Below, one piece after another: positions 50,780 through 60,032 of a stretch of DNA of 64,000 bases. Both the position numbers and the translations under genes were made by a program. Origin of the DNA: Paraburkholderia mimosarum LMG 23256 = NBRC 106338 (GTDB taxonomy: Bacteria > Pseudomonadota > Gammaproteobacteria > Burkholderiales > Burkholderiaceae); assembly GCF_000739815.1 (NCBI RefSeq), contig NZ_BBJJ01000023.1, positions 52,860-116,859 on the forward strand, written 5' to 3'. The notes beneath the pieces are model-generated. The model was not told the origin of the DNA, ran no database searches, and saw only the letters and a program-made list of their open reading frames with translations. The number at the start of each line of letters is the position of its first letter. Positions within the stretch are counted from its first letter, which is position 1.

Positions 50780-52189
50780 TTACTGCAGCGATGCGGATGG
50801 CTGATTCAACCGTCGACGGTACGCCGTATCGCGCGTGGCGAGCCAAAGGTAGAGCGGCGTCGTGACGATGATGCCCACGAGCCAGGACAGGTCCGCGCCG
50901 TCCAGATGCGCCGAGAAGGAGCCCACGTACATCGGCGTGTTCATGAACGGAATCTGCACCAGGATCCCGGCTGCATACGCGATCAACGCTTGCGGATTGA
51001 ACCGGCCGTAAATGCCGCCATCGACCCGGAAGATCGACTGGACATCGTACTGGCCTTTGTGAATCACATAGAAGTCGATCAGGTTGATCGCCGTCCACGG
51101 CACGAGCACCACGAGCAGCGCGAGCACGAGATCGACGAAATGCCCGACGAAGTCCTTCGACGCACCGACCGCCGCTACGCAGCACGCGACCAGAATGATG
51201 ATCGAGAGCACTGCGCGCGACTTCGCGGTGGGAATCCAGCGATACGCGAACGTCTGCAGCGACGTGATGACCGAAAGGACTGCCCCGTACAGATTCAGCG
51301 CGTTGTGGCTGATCACGCTCAGCAAAAACAGCACGAGCATGAACGGGCCGATCGCCCCGGTCGATGCCTTGACGGCGTCCATCGTGTCTGCGCCGGCTGG
51401 AACCGCGAGCACGGCCACGGCGCCGAACACGAACGCAAGCGTCGAACCGAGCACGCAGCCAAGGTACGTCGCCCAAAAGGTCGACGCGACACCCACATCC
51501 GCCGGAAGGTAGCGCGAATAGTCGGAGACGTACGGCGCGAACGCGATCTGCCACAGTGCGGAGAGGGACACCGTCGCGAGCCAGCCGGCGAAGCTGAAGC
51601 CGCCGCGCGTGAGGAAGTCCGCCGATTGCACGTGCGTGACGATATAGCCGAAGCCCACGGCGATCCCGATGCCGAGCACCCATGTGCCGATGCGGTTCAG
51701 CACGTGTATGAAGCGGTATCCGATGATGCCGATCAGCCCCGAACCCAGCGCGCCGATCACGATGCCGGCGGGCACCGGAATCGACGATTCGATGCCGTGC
51801 AGCGACTTGCCGGCCAGCACGATATTCGACGCGAAGAACCCGACGTACATGATGCCGGCGATGACCGTGACGAGCAGCGCGCCCCACGAGCCAAACTGCG
51901 CGCGGCTCTGGATCATTTGTGGAATGCCCATTTGCGGGCCTTGCGCCGAATGCAGCGCCATGAGAATGCCGCCCACCGCCTGGCCGACGATGATTGCAAA
52001 GATGCCCCACATGAGATTGAGGTGATAGATTTGCACGCCTAGCGCGCCGGTGACGATCGGCAGCGGTGCGATATTGCCGCCGAACCAAAGCGTGAAGAGA
52101 TCGCGGACCTTGCCGTGGCGCTCGTTCTCGGGCACGTACCCGATCGTGTGCTTCTCGATCAGGGGAACCGTGTTGCGGTTGTCAGCCAT
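50780..52189 (-). CDS. NCS1-family permease (purine/cytosine/hydantoin type)
   Basis: 469 residues with 12 hydrophobic segments. The NCS1 core shows in FTLWFGGNIAPLPIVTGA, PQMIQSRAQFGSWG, and YVSDYSRYLPADVG. The family moves nucleobases, hydantoins, thiamine and related N-heterocycles with sodium or protons. GGAG precedes the ATG at 52189. Its 3' end faces the LysR gene, 27 bases away. A permease for an N-heterocycle next to a monooxygenase, RidA and hydrolases gives the strongest hint that the cluster handles a nitrogen heterocycle. Confidence 0.9.
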   Translation of the reverse strand: MADNRNTVPLIEKHTIGYVPENERHGKVRDLFTLWFGGNIAPLPIVTGALGVQIYHLNLMWGIFAIIVGQAVGGILMALHSAQGPQMGIPQMIQSRAQFGSWGALLVTVIAGIMYVGFFASNIVLAGKSLHGIESSIPVPAGIVIGALGSGLIGIIGYRFIHVLNRIGTWVLGIGIAVGFGYIVTHVQSADFLTRGGFSFAGWLATVSLSALWQIAFAPYVSDYSRYLPADVGVASTFWATYLGCVLGSTLAFVFGAVAVLAVPAGADTMDAVKASTGAIGPFMLVLFLLSVISHNALNLYGAVLSVITSLQTFAYRWIPTAKSRAVLSIIILVACCVAAVGASKDFVGHFVDLVLALLVVLVPWTAINLIDFYVIHKGQYDVQSIFRVDGGIYGRFNPQALIAYAAGILVQIPFMNTPMYVGSFSAHLDGADLSWLVGIIVTTPLYLWLATRDTAYRRRLNQPSASLQ

Positions 52190-52658
52190 AACAATCTCCA
52201 TTTTCTCGCCCGCGCGTTGCTGAAGACAGCACGCGCGACGAAGGTGAAAACAAGTGCAGGGCCCGGACAAATCGACGCCCCCGCTCGAAACATTGGGCGA
52301 ATTAACGGACGCCAAATTTCGCTTGCCAAGCATTGTTTCCCGATGTTTTACATAGGCTAAAGCTATGCAAGAACAGGCATCGTTTGAGCCGTTCGGCAAA
52401 GCGCGCGCCTTTCTGCTCGCGAAGCTCTCGTTGAGGATCGTCCCGACCCTGCGTAGCGTCGAGGCACCGTCGGCGGAATAAGGCGGCGCGCTTCTTCGTT
52501 TTGGACATCGAGTGAACGGGTGTGCTTGCCGGGTTCGTTTCCCGCGCAGCACAGGCCTGTGTCGTTCCACAGTTTTGCCAGGCGACGCCGGTGATGCCGT
52601 GCGCGAAGCCTCGCCATTGTCGACCCGCTTTTCGCAGTGGGGTGGGCACCTGCGTGCC

Positions 52659-52901
52659 TCTTTCTGTAACGGGACCGGCAGCCGCGACAGCGTCGCGTAC
52701 CCGGGCAGTGCGAACTTCTCTCCGGCAACACAGGGCTGGACCCCGGAAATATTATGGATTCCTGTGCAAAACATCCGGCTGGGTCTGCAATACACGCACT
52801 TCACCAGATATCTTGGCGCGCGCTCGAACTACGACGGGCTCGGGCGCAATGCAAGCAACAACGACACGCTGTTTGTTTACCTCTGGGCGGCGTACTGGTG
52901 A
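52659..52901 (+). pseudogene. Remnant of the C-terminus of an outer-membrane beta-barrel protein
   Basis: A frame with no start reads NGTGSRDSVAYPGSANFSPA, then TPEILWIPVQNIRLGLQYTH, RYLGARSNYDGLGRNA, and ends TLFVYLWAAYW and a stop. The repeated Q-Y-T, N-Y-D-G-x-G-R-x-A-S-x-N-x-T-L pattern with a terminal aromatic residue is that of a barrel protein commonly encoded next to diheme cytochromes in Burkholderia. Only about 80 residues remain. The rest of 52190-52658 holds nothing I recognise. Confidence 0.6.
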
Positions 52902-52975
52902 TCTGTCCCGCCGTGAAAACCATCCCGTCTCTTCGTCCGGACACATGCCGTGGAAGTCATCTGGAGCGTTGCAAA

Positions 52976-53665
52976 ATGAAAGGCGTATCGCGATGGATTG
53001 TGCTCGCCACGTTGCTGGGTGACGCCAGTTGTCACGACATCGAGCATTCCAGACGGACCGACGATCCTGCTGTCAGCGGCAGGACGATCGCGTTGCAGGT
53101 GTGCTCGATCTGTCACGGCGCGAACGGCGTCTCTGTCTCTCCCACGTTTCCCAAGCTCGCGGGCCAGACAAAGGCATATCTCGTCAACCAGTTGATGGAC
53201 TTCAGGGCGCATCGGCGGTCCGACCTGAACGCGCAAAGGTATATGTGGGGCTTCACACATCTGAGCGATGCGCAGATCGACCAGTTAGCCACGTACTTTT
53301 CGAGCCGTCCGCCGCCCGCGGGCGTCCCCGGCGATCCTCTGCCAGTCGGTCGCGGCAGGGCGATCTTCACCTCTGGCGTGCCTGAGAGGGGTGTACCGGC
53401 ATGCAGCGCCTGTCACGGGGCGCACGGTGAAGGCGCAGGTGAGTTTCCGCGCCTCGCGGGCCAGCATGCCGACTACATCGTGAAGCAGCTGGCGGTCTTC
53501 CGACACCCCGGGCAGAGGCCTCGTGGAGCGGTGATGAATGCGATCTGCGTCAAGCTGACGGCCGAGGAAATGGACTCGGTAGCGGCTTTCCTCGAAGCCT
53601 CCGCGCCTCGGGTCGCGATACCGGCAGACCTGGGGGCCTCCGAGACCCGATCGGCCGGTGAATGA
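52976..53665 (+). CDS. Diheme c4-type cytochrome c
   Basis: 229 residues. A short signal (MKGVSRWIVLATLLGDASC) is followed by two cytochrome c domains with CxxCH at 43-47 (CSICH) and 143-147 (CSACH). Each has a downstream PKLAGQ or PRLAGQ block, and Met ligands are expected near RYMWGF and AVMNAI. Such c4-type proteins carry electrons between periplasmic dehydrogenases and oxidases. GGAG precedes the ATG at 52976 by nine bases. A remnant of its usual outer-membrane partner lies upstream, so its context may be degraded. Confidence 0.88.
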   Translation: MKGVSRWIVLATLLGDASCHDIEHSRRTDDPAVSGRTIALQVCSICHGANGVSVSPTFPKLAGQTKAYLVNQLMDFRAHRRSDLNAQRYMWGFTHLSDAQIDQLATYFSSRPPPAGVPGDPLPVGRGRAIFTSGVPERGVPACSACHGAHGEGAGEFPRLAGQHADYIVKQLAVFRHPGQRPRGAVMNAICVKLTAEEMDSVAAFLEASAPRVAIPADLGASETRSAGE

Positions 53666-53810
53666 CGCGCCGCCCTGCCGAGGCCGGTCCAGAGCGCCGT
53701 TTCGCCCACTCCGCGGTAAAGGGCCATCGGGCTGCGGGTGCCGTCGTCCGGCGCTCAAGTCCGTCCCGAAGCTGCCGTAATAGCAGGCTTCGGAATATTC
53801 TCGATGCATC

Positions 53811-54923
53811 GTGACACATCCCGGGACTGAGCCTTCACTGGATCTTGCTGCGCTTCTCGAAACCGTACAGCGTAACGAGCGCGCGTCGAAATCGTTCCAG
53901 GACGTGGAACTGCGCCTGATCGGCGCGCAGGATTGGTGCGCCTTTCTCGAAGGGATGTTCGTCTATCTGCCCGAGGTGTTCGGGCTGACTTCGGCCGGCC
54001 TCTGGCTCGACGCCCGCGCGCCGCTGCTGCGCGACCTGCTCGAATCCGGGCAAGGGTGCGCCGATCTGGATGCGAACGTGAAATCGGGGGCCCAGGGCGG
54101 CTTCGCACTGTCGCGGCTGTGCGCGGCCAATCGTCCGTGGCTTGGCCGCATCAGCGAACTGGGCGAACTGGAACCGGCCGCGAGCGAGACTTTCTTCGGC
54201 GCGCAGGCGGCCACGGGCAGCGCGATCGTGCTGCCGCTCCTGAGCCGCGCCCAGGTGCTCGGCTATCTATGCCTCTCGAGCGTCGATCCCGCGCGCTTCG
54301 ACGCGAGCATGGGCACGGACCTCCTCATGCGGTTCAGCAGCGTCGCCGCGGCGAGCCTCGACAACGTCGCGCATCGCGAGCATCTGCGCAAGACCGGCGT
54401 GACCGATCCGCTCACGGGCCTCTCGAACCGCCGCTATTTCGACGAGCGCCTGAACCAGGAGATCCGGCGCGCGAATTCGCACGCGGCGCCCATGACGTGC
54501 CTCTTCATCGACATCGATCATTTCAAGCAGGTCAACGACACACACGGCCACGCCATCGGCGACGTGGCGCTCGGCGCCATCGGCACCTGCCTCAAGCAGC
54601 AGGTGCGCGTGGGGGACACGGTGTCGCGCTACGGGGGCGAGGAGTTCGTCGCGCTGCTGCTGTGCGACCTGCCCGACGCGCTGGCCGTTGCCGAGCGCAT
54701 CCGGCGCGCGGTCGAAACGCTGGAAGTGCACGACGACGAGGGCGGCCGCATTGCGCTCAGCGTGTCGATTGGCGTCGCGGAGTATCGGGTGAACGCCGGC
54801 GAGGCGTCCGCCGGGACGCCGGAGGGGCAAGCGCGCTCGCTCCTCGACGAGGCCGATCAGGCGATGTACCAGGCCAAGCACCAGGGGCGCAACCGCGTCT
54901 CCCTGCTCGGCGTGCGCCAATGA
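53811..54923 (+). CDS. GGDEF diguanylate cyclase with N-terminal GAF-like domain
   Basis: 370 residues from GTG 53811 (ribosome site weak). Residues 25-190 form a GAF/DUF484-like sensor (LRLIGAQDWCAFLEGMFVYL, AATGSAIVLPLLSRAQVLGY). The GGDEF domain starts with VTDPLTGLSNRRYFDERL, has active-site GGEEF at 275-279, and an RxxD product-inhibition site (RVGD, 266-269) exactly five residues before it. It is therefore predicted to make c-di-GMP with feedback control. No EAL domain or membrane segment is present. Confidence 0.9.
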   Translation: MTHPGTEPSLDLAALLETVQRNERASKSFQDVELRLIGAQDWCAFLEGMFVYLPEVFGLTSAGLWLDARAPLLRDLLESGQGCADLDANVKSGAQGGFALSRLCAANRPWLGRISELGELEPAASETFFGAQAATGSAIVLPLLSRAQVLGYLCLSSVDPARFDASMGTDLLMRFSSVAAASLDNVAHREHLRKTGVTDPLTGLSNRRYFDERLNQEIRRANSHAAPMTCLFIDIDHFKQVNDTHGHAIGDVALGAIGTCLKQQVRVGDTVSRYGGEEFVALLLCDLPDALAVAERIRRAVETLEVHDDEGGRIALSVSIGVAEYRVNAGEASAGTPEGQARSLLDEADQAMYQAKHQGRNRVSLLGVRQ

Positions 54924-55055
54924 CGCCGTTGCGATCCAGTAAAGAGATCGTAAGGACACTCGCTTACGGCTGTTCGCGAACGTAAGTTTTCAAAATCCGG
55001 CACTATTTGCGCAAGCGTTGGTTTCCATGGCCCGTTGAACAGGCGTAGCGAAATC

Positions 55056-56894
55056 ATGTCTTACGACCTCTTGATCACCGTTGCCTGTCTGGCGGGCGCG
55101 ATCGCGATGTTCCTGATCGGCCGGCCCCGCGCGGACGCGGTGGCGCTCATCATGATCGTGGCGCTGGCGCTCTCGGGTATCGTGACCGTCAACGAGGCGC
55201 TGGCGGGCTTCGCCGATCCGAACATCGTCCTGATCGCGGCGCTGTTCGTGCTTGGCGACGGCCTCGCGCGCACGGGCGTCGCGCAGCGCGTCGGCGACTA
55301 CCTGATCGCGCGCGGCGGTTCGAACGAGCGGCGGCTCGTCGTACTGATCATGGTCATCGTGGGAGTGATGGGCTCGGTCATGAGTTCGACGGCCGTCGTG
55401 GCGATCTTCATTCCTATCGTCATACGCATCGCGCGCCAGTCTGGCGTGTCGCGCGCGCGCTTGCTCATGCCGGTGAGCATGGCGGCGCTCACGAGCGGCA
55501 TGCTCACGCTCGTCGCCACGACGCCGAACCTCGTCATCAACAGCGCGCTCGTCGATCGCGGCTACCGGGGCTTCGCCTTTTTCGCCATCACGCCGCTGGG
55601 CGTGCCTATTCTCTCGGCGTGCATTGCGTGGATGCTGTTCGCGAGACGCTTCCTGAACGGACCGGGCTCCGGCGGCGCCGACGCACCCACCCGGCCCTCC
55701 GTGAACGACTGGGTCGCACGCTATTCGCTCGAAGGGCGCGCGTTTCGTCTGGAGGTCGGGGCGGCCTCGCCGCTCGTGGGGCAGACGCTCGGCCACTGCG
55801 GACTCGCCGACGATCCCGTGGCGCACGTCGTCGCCATCGAGCGGCGCGCGCGCATGGGCGCTACCGTGCTGCCCGCGACGGCGGACAGCAGTATCGCGCC
55901 CGGCGACGTGCTGCTCCTCGACGTGGAGGTTCCCAGCTTCGACGTGGAGGCGTTTTGCGAGCGTTACACGCTCGCGGTGCGCCGCATGTCGGGCGCCTAT
56001 TTCACGGACCAGTCACACGATGTGGGCATGGCCGAGGTCATCGTGCCGCCGGACTCGTCGCTGGTGGGCGACGTCGCGCGCAGTTCCGGGACCCTCAGGC
56101 GGCATGGCGTGACGGTGGTGGGCCTGCGCCGGGCCGACGCGGCGCTCGTGCGCGATCTGCAAACCACGCAGCTGAAGGTCGGCGACACGCTGCTGGTGGT
56201 GGGCCCGTGGATCGATATCTTCTCGATGCAGTCGGTGGAGCGCGATATCGTGTGCCTCGCGATGCCGGTTGAAAGCGACGCGTACGTGCCCGAGCCGCAC
56301 AAGGCGCTGCACGCGCTCTGTGTCATGGCGCTCGTCATCGCGATGATGCGCTCGCCGCGGGTGCCGAACGTGCTCGCGGGGCTGATCGGGTGTCTCCTCA
56401 TGGGGGCGTTCGGCTGCGTGAGTCTAGACAGCGCCTACCGCTCGATTCACTGGCGCAGCCTCGTGCTGATCGTGGGCATGCTGCCGTTTTCCATCGCGCT
56501 GCAGCGCACGGGCGGCATCGACATCGCCGCCGATGCCGTGCTGCGCGTGGCGGGTGAATGGGGCCCGCATGGCCTGATGGGCGCCGTTTTTCTGCTGACG
56601 CTGGTCATCGGCACCGTGATTTCCGGCACGGCGACGGCGGTGTTGATGGCGCCCGTGGTGATCGCGATGGCGGCGCACCTGCATGCGTCGCCGTATCCGT
56701 TCGCGTTGACGACGGCGGTCGCCGCATCGGCGGCCTATATGTCGCCGATCTCGACACCGGTCAATGCGCTCGTCAGCACGGCGGGCGGCTACCGGTTCCG
56801 GGATTTTTTCAAGGTGGGCATGCCGGCGGCCCTGGGGGCGCTCGTGATCACCGTCGTGCTGGTACCGCTCATTTGGCCGGCCTTCCCGCGCTAG
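55056..56894 (+). CDS. SLC13-type (CitT/DASS-like) permease with embedded RCK_C domains
   Basis: 612 residues. N- and C-terminal halves each carry several hydrophobic segments (MSSTAVVAIFIPIVIRIA, MSPISTPVNALVSTAGGYRF), the fingerprint of the ArsB/NhaD and SLC13 permease group. Between them about residues 210-420 contain two RCK_C (TrkA-C-like) regulatory domains (ASPLVGQTLGHCGL, DTLLVVGPWIDIF). This layout is common in putative sulfate, citrate or amino-acid permeases. The ATG at 55056 is preferred over an upstream in-frame TTG at 55035. The transported ion is not inferred. Confidence 0.85.
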   Translation: MSYDLLITVACLAGAIAMFLIGRPRADAVALIMIVALALSGIVTVNEALAGFADPNIVLIAALFVLGDGLARTGVAQRVGDYLIARGGSNERRLVVLIMVIVGVMGSVMSSTAVVAIFIPIVIRIARQSGVSRARLLMPVSMAALTSGMLTLVATTPNLVINSALVDRGYRGFAFFAITPLGVPILSACIAWMLFARRFLNGPGSGGADAPTRPSVNDWVARYSLEGRAFRLEVGAASPLVGQTLGHCGLADDPVAHVVAIERRARMGATVLPATADSSIAPGDVLLLDVEVPSFDVEAFCERYTLAVRRMSGAYFTDQSHDVGMAEVIVPPDSSLVGDVARSSGTLRRHGVTVVGLRRADAALVRDLQTTQLKVGDTLLVVGPWIDIFSMQSVERDIVCLAMPVESDAYVPEPHKALHALCVMALVIAMMRSPRVPNVLAGLIGCLLMGAFGCVSLDSAYRSIHWRSLVLIVGMLPFSIALQRTGGIDIAADAVLRVAGEWGPHGLMGAVFLLTLVIGTVISGTATAVLMAPVVIAMAAHLHASPYPFALTTAVAASAAYMSPISTPVNALVSTAGGYRFRDFFKVGMPAALGALVITVVLVPLIWPAFPR

Positions 56895-56938
56895 CGCGAG
56901 GCCAGGCAGGTCATCCGTTCGCGAGGCATTGACCGGAT

Positions 56939-58411
56939 ATGGCGAAATTCTTGACGAGAGCGTGGGCCCTTCGCTGGATCAAGCGGCTGTTTCTTTTCGT
57001 GGTGATCGCGTTCGTTTGCATCGCCGCTGTGCGGCTGTACGACGCGCAACGCAAGGCGCCCCTGAGTCTGTGGCACACGTATGTGCCTCACGACATGCAC
57101 GCCGACGAAATCGATCATGCGACCTGGGCGCAATACATCGAATACGAGAATCGCCTGTTCGATTCGGTCAGGAAGAACGTGACCGACAAGCTGCCGGAAG
57201 AGGCACGCGTGCCCGCCAATCGCTATTTCTCGGGCAGCCCGATCTACCCCGGCCACTTTCGCACCGACTGGAACCGCTCGTACACGCTGATGCCGGAAGG
57301 CGCGCCGCGCGGCGTGGCCGTGATGGTGCATGGACTGACCGATTCGCCGTACAGCCTGCGGCACATTGCGCTGCGCTATCAGCGCGATGGCTTCGCTGTC
57401 GTGGCCGTCCGGCTTCCGGGGCATGGCACCGTGCCGTCCGGCTTGACCGAAGTGACGGCGGAGGACTGGGAGGCCGCCACGCGGCTCGCCGTGCGCGAGG
57501 CGCGCCGCCTCGTGCCGGCGCCGGCGCCGCTGCATGTCGTGGGGTTTTCGAACGGCGGCGCGCTTGCGGTTCAATACGCGCTCGAGACACTGGAGAACCC
57601 GAGCCTGCCGAAGGCGGACCATCTGATCCTGCTTTCGCCGATGATCGGCATTACGCGGTTCGCGCGCTTCGCGGGCCTCGCGGCGTTGCCGTCGATCCTT
57701 CCGGCGTTCGCAAAAGCCGCGTGGCTCGATATCGTGCCGGAATTCAATCCGTACAAGTACAACTCGTTTCCCGTGAACGGCGCGCGCCAGTCGTGGCGGG
57801 TGACCCGCAAGGTCCAGCAGGAACTGGCGGATGCGGCGCGCAACGGCAAGATCGCGGCGCTGCCGCCCATGCTTACGTTTCAGTCCGTGCTGGACTTCAC
57901 GGTGAGCACGAGTGCCATCGTCAGTTCGTTGTATGCGCAACTTCCTGCCAACGGCAGCGAGCTCGTGCTCTTCGACATCAACCGCACCGCGCAGTGGAGC
58001 CCGCTGTTACGTGCTTCGATGCGTGATGCGCTGCGCCGTATCGCGCCCGTGCCGCCGCTGCGCTACCGCCTGACGGTGCTCACCAACGCCTCCGCCACCT
58101 CGCCGCAAGTGATCGAGCAGAGCACGGCGCCCGACGAGACAACGTCAAAAGTCGAGCCCACGGGGCTCGACTATCCGCTCGATGTCTATTCGCTCTCACA
58201 TGTGGCACTGCCGTTCCCGGTAACCGATTCGCTCTATGGCCGCACCCCCGATCCCGACGACGACATGGGAATCCAGCTCGGCGCACAGTCCGTACGCGGC
58301 GAAACGGGGGCGCTGATCGTTGGCGCCGGGCTTCTCACGCGCCTCTCGTGGAATCCCTTCTACGGGTACGTCATCGAGCGCATCGACTATCTGGCGAGCC
58401 ACGGGCCGTGA
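56939..58411 (+). CDS. Alpha/beta hydrolase, membrane-anchored
   Basis: 490 residues. One N-terminal transmembrane segment (WIKRLFLFVVIAFVCIAAV) anchors a periplasm-facing hydrolase. The oxyanion region is VAVMVHGLTDSPYSLRHIA, and the nucleophile elbow GFSNGG has Ser as G-x-S-x-G. It begins 44 bases after the permease stop on the same strand, which suggests co-transcription. Likely an esterase or lipase; substrate unknown. Confidence 0.8.
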   Translation: MAKFLTRAWALRWIKRLFLFVVIAFVCIAAVRLYDAQRKAPLSLWHTYVPHDMHADEIDHATWAQYIEYENRLFDSVRKNVTDKLPEEARVPANRYFSGSPIYPGHFRTDWNRSYTLMPEGAPRGVAVMVHGLTDSPYSLRHIALRYQRDGFAVVAVRLPGHGTVPSGLTEVTAEDWEAATRLAVREARRLVPAPAPLHVVGFSNGGALAVQYALETLENPSLPKADHLILLSPMIGITRFARFAGLAALPSILPAFAKAAWLDIVPEFNPYKYNSFPVNGARQSWRVTRKVQQELADAARNGKIAALPPMLTFQSVLDFTVSTSAIVSSLYAQLPANGSELVLFDINRTAQWSPLLRASMRDALRRIAPVPPLRYRLTVLTNASATSPQVIEQSTAPDETTSKVEPTGLDYPLDVYSLSHVALPFPVTDSLYGRTPDPDDDMGIQLGAQSVRGETGALIVGAGLLTRLSWNPFYGYVIERIDYLASHGP

Positions 58412-58448
58412 TCGCGTGATCGACGGCGCCGGGCATGGCACCGGTCGA

Positions 58449-59528
58449 TCACGCGCGCGGCGAGAGTTCGACCCGCGCGGTCATCTGCTCGCCGTCGCGC
58501 GCAACGACGATCGACACACCGCCTTTGGCTCGCGCGATCAGGCTCTGCAACTGCTCGACGTTTTGCACCTCGATGCCGTTGACAGCGATGATCACGTCGC
58601 CGGCGCCGATGCCCGCTGCCTTTGCCGGACCGCCCGACTGCACGACGAGCACGCCGCCGTCCACGCCGACCTGCTGCGCTTCTTCGCCGGTGAGCGCACG
58701 CACGGCCACGCCGAGACGCGGACGCGCGCCGTGGGCCAGGGTGCGCCCGTTGCCTCCGCCTTGCACGATCTGATCCTTCATGTGCATGGCTTCGTCGATG
58801 GGGATCGCGAACGACAGCCCCTGGAAGCCGCCCGTGCGCGAATAGATCATCGAATTGATGCCGATGACTTCGCCGTCCAGATTGAAGAGCGGTCCGCCCG
58901 AGTTGCCCGGATTGACGGGCACATCGGTCTGGATGAGATGTGTCGGGCTGTCTTCCGAAAGCTGGCGCGACTTCGCGCTGATGATGCCCGAGGTCACGGT
59001 GTTGTCGAGACCATAGGGCGAGCCGATCGCGACGACCCAGTCGCCCACCTTGCTGTTGGCGGGATTGCCGATCTTCACCGTGGGAAAGCCCGTGCCAGCG
59101 ATTTTCAGCACGGCCACGTCGCCCGCCTTGTCGGTGCCGATCACGCGCGCGGAGAACTTGCGGCCGTCCGTGAGCTTGACCGTCACCTCGTCCGCACCCT
59201 CGACGACGTGATTGTTCGTGAGGATGTAGCCGTCCTGGCTCACGATGAAACCCGATCCCAGGGCACCCGAATGGCCGTCTTCGGCATCGGGGTTTTCCTT
59301 GACGACCTCGATATGGACCACGGCCGGACCGTAATGCGCGACGATCGCCGAGAAGTTCGGCGCCTGGCTCCTGCTGTCGTCAGCCTTGGGCGCGGGGGAC
59401 GACAACGACGTTTTCGTCATGCCGCGCTCATCGGCGCTGGCGTGCTCATGGCTGACAACCCATGCGCCTGCAAGCGCCACCGCCACACCGGCGATCAGGC
59501 CCCGGCGCTGATATTTGCTGGTACTCAT
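58449..59528 (-). CDS. HtrA/Do-like serine protease with one PDZ domain
   Basis: About 359 residues. A signal/anchor segment (LIAGVAVALAGAWVV) places the protease in the periplasm. The trypsin-like triad is His107 in NNHVV, Asp137 in DVAVLK and Ser210 in GNSGGPLF. One PDZ domain (about 255-350, with GVLVVQSGGPAKAAGIGAGD) follows, where DegP has two, so it is closer to DegS. The start at 59528 (MSTSK) is chosen over an ATG four codons upstream; both have weak ribosome sites. Role: envelope protein quality control or stress sensing. Confidence 0.9.
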   Translation of the reverse strand: MSTSKYQRRGLIAGVAVALAGAWVVSHEHASADERGMTKTSLSSPAPKADDSRSQAPNFSAIVAHYGPAVVHIEVVKENPDAEDGHSGALGSGFIVSQDGYILTNNHVVEGADEVTVKLTDGRKFSARVIGTDKAGDVAVLKIAGTGFPTVKIGNPANSKVGDWVVAIGSPYGLDNTVTSGIISAKSRQLSEDSPTHLIQTDVPVNPGNSGGPLFNLDGEVIGINSMIYSRTGGFQGLSFAIPIDEAMHMKDQIVQGGGNGRTLAHGARPRLGVAVRALTGEEAQQVGVDGGVLVVQSGGPAKAAGIGAGDVIIAVNGIEVQNVEQLQSLIARAKGGVSIVVARDGEQMTARVELSPRA

Positions 59529-60032
59529 AGCTATGGTCAAAAAGGAAAGTTGGTGAAGGTGGCGTAAGGTACTTTTCGGTGCTTAAACGTGACTTAAAGG
59601 GAAGCGGAATTTCGTGGCCCGCAAGCTCGATGTGCGCACAACTAAATCGGGGCAGTGTCCATCCGGATCGGATATCCGTTCCGCTTCGTGGCGCGATTCG
59701 TGTGGTTCCGCTCTCGACATGCCATTGCCAGCTAGCGCGCAAGTCTTCCTCAAAGCGGCTAGTCTTTCGAAGTGGCGGCCGATCGCGCCCCGAAGCCCGC
59801 AATATTGAGGGCCCCATAGCTGACCCGGGCGTGAATGGCTAGCTAACGTCTGGCTCTTTCCACCGGTTTTCCGCCTGGCGCGCGGGTCGAAGCGCCGGTC
59901 GATACATCAGGCAATGTGGTTCGTCATCCAGAGCATTTCATGTCATGCGAGGAAGGAGATGGCCGGATCATCGCTTCGTTGCCAACCGGCGCGATCGCGG
60001 GTGACACGAAACCGCGCGACACCGGGGAATTC
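59529..60032. other. Divergent intergenic region, 504 bases
   Basis: Lies between the leftward protease and the rightward permease. An AT-rich patch next to the protease start (59540-59610) is a plausible promoter. No regulatory box or RNA gene could be assigned. The permease frame stays open back to 59916 without conserved sequence. Confidence 0.4.
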
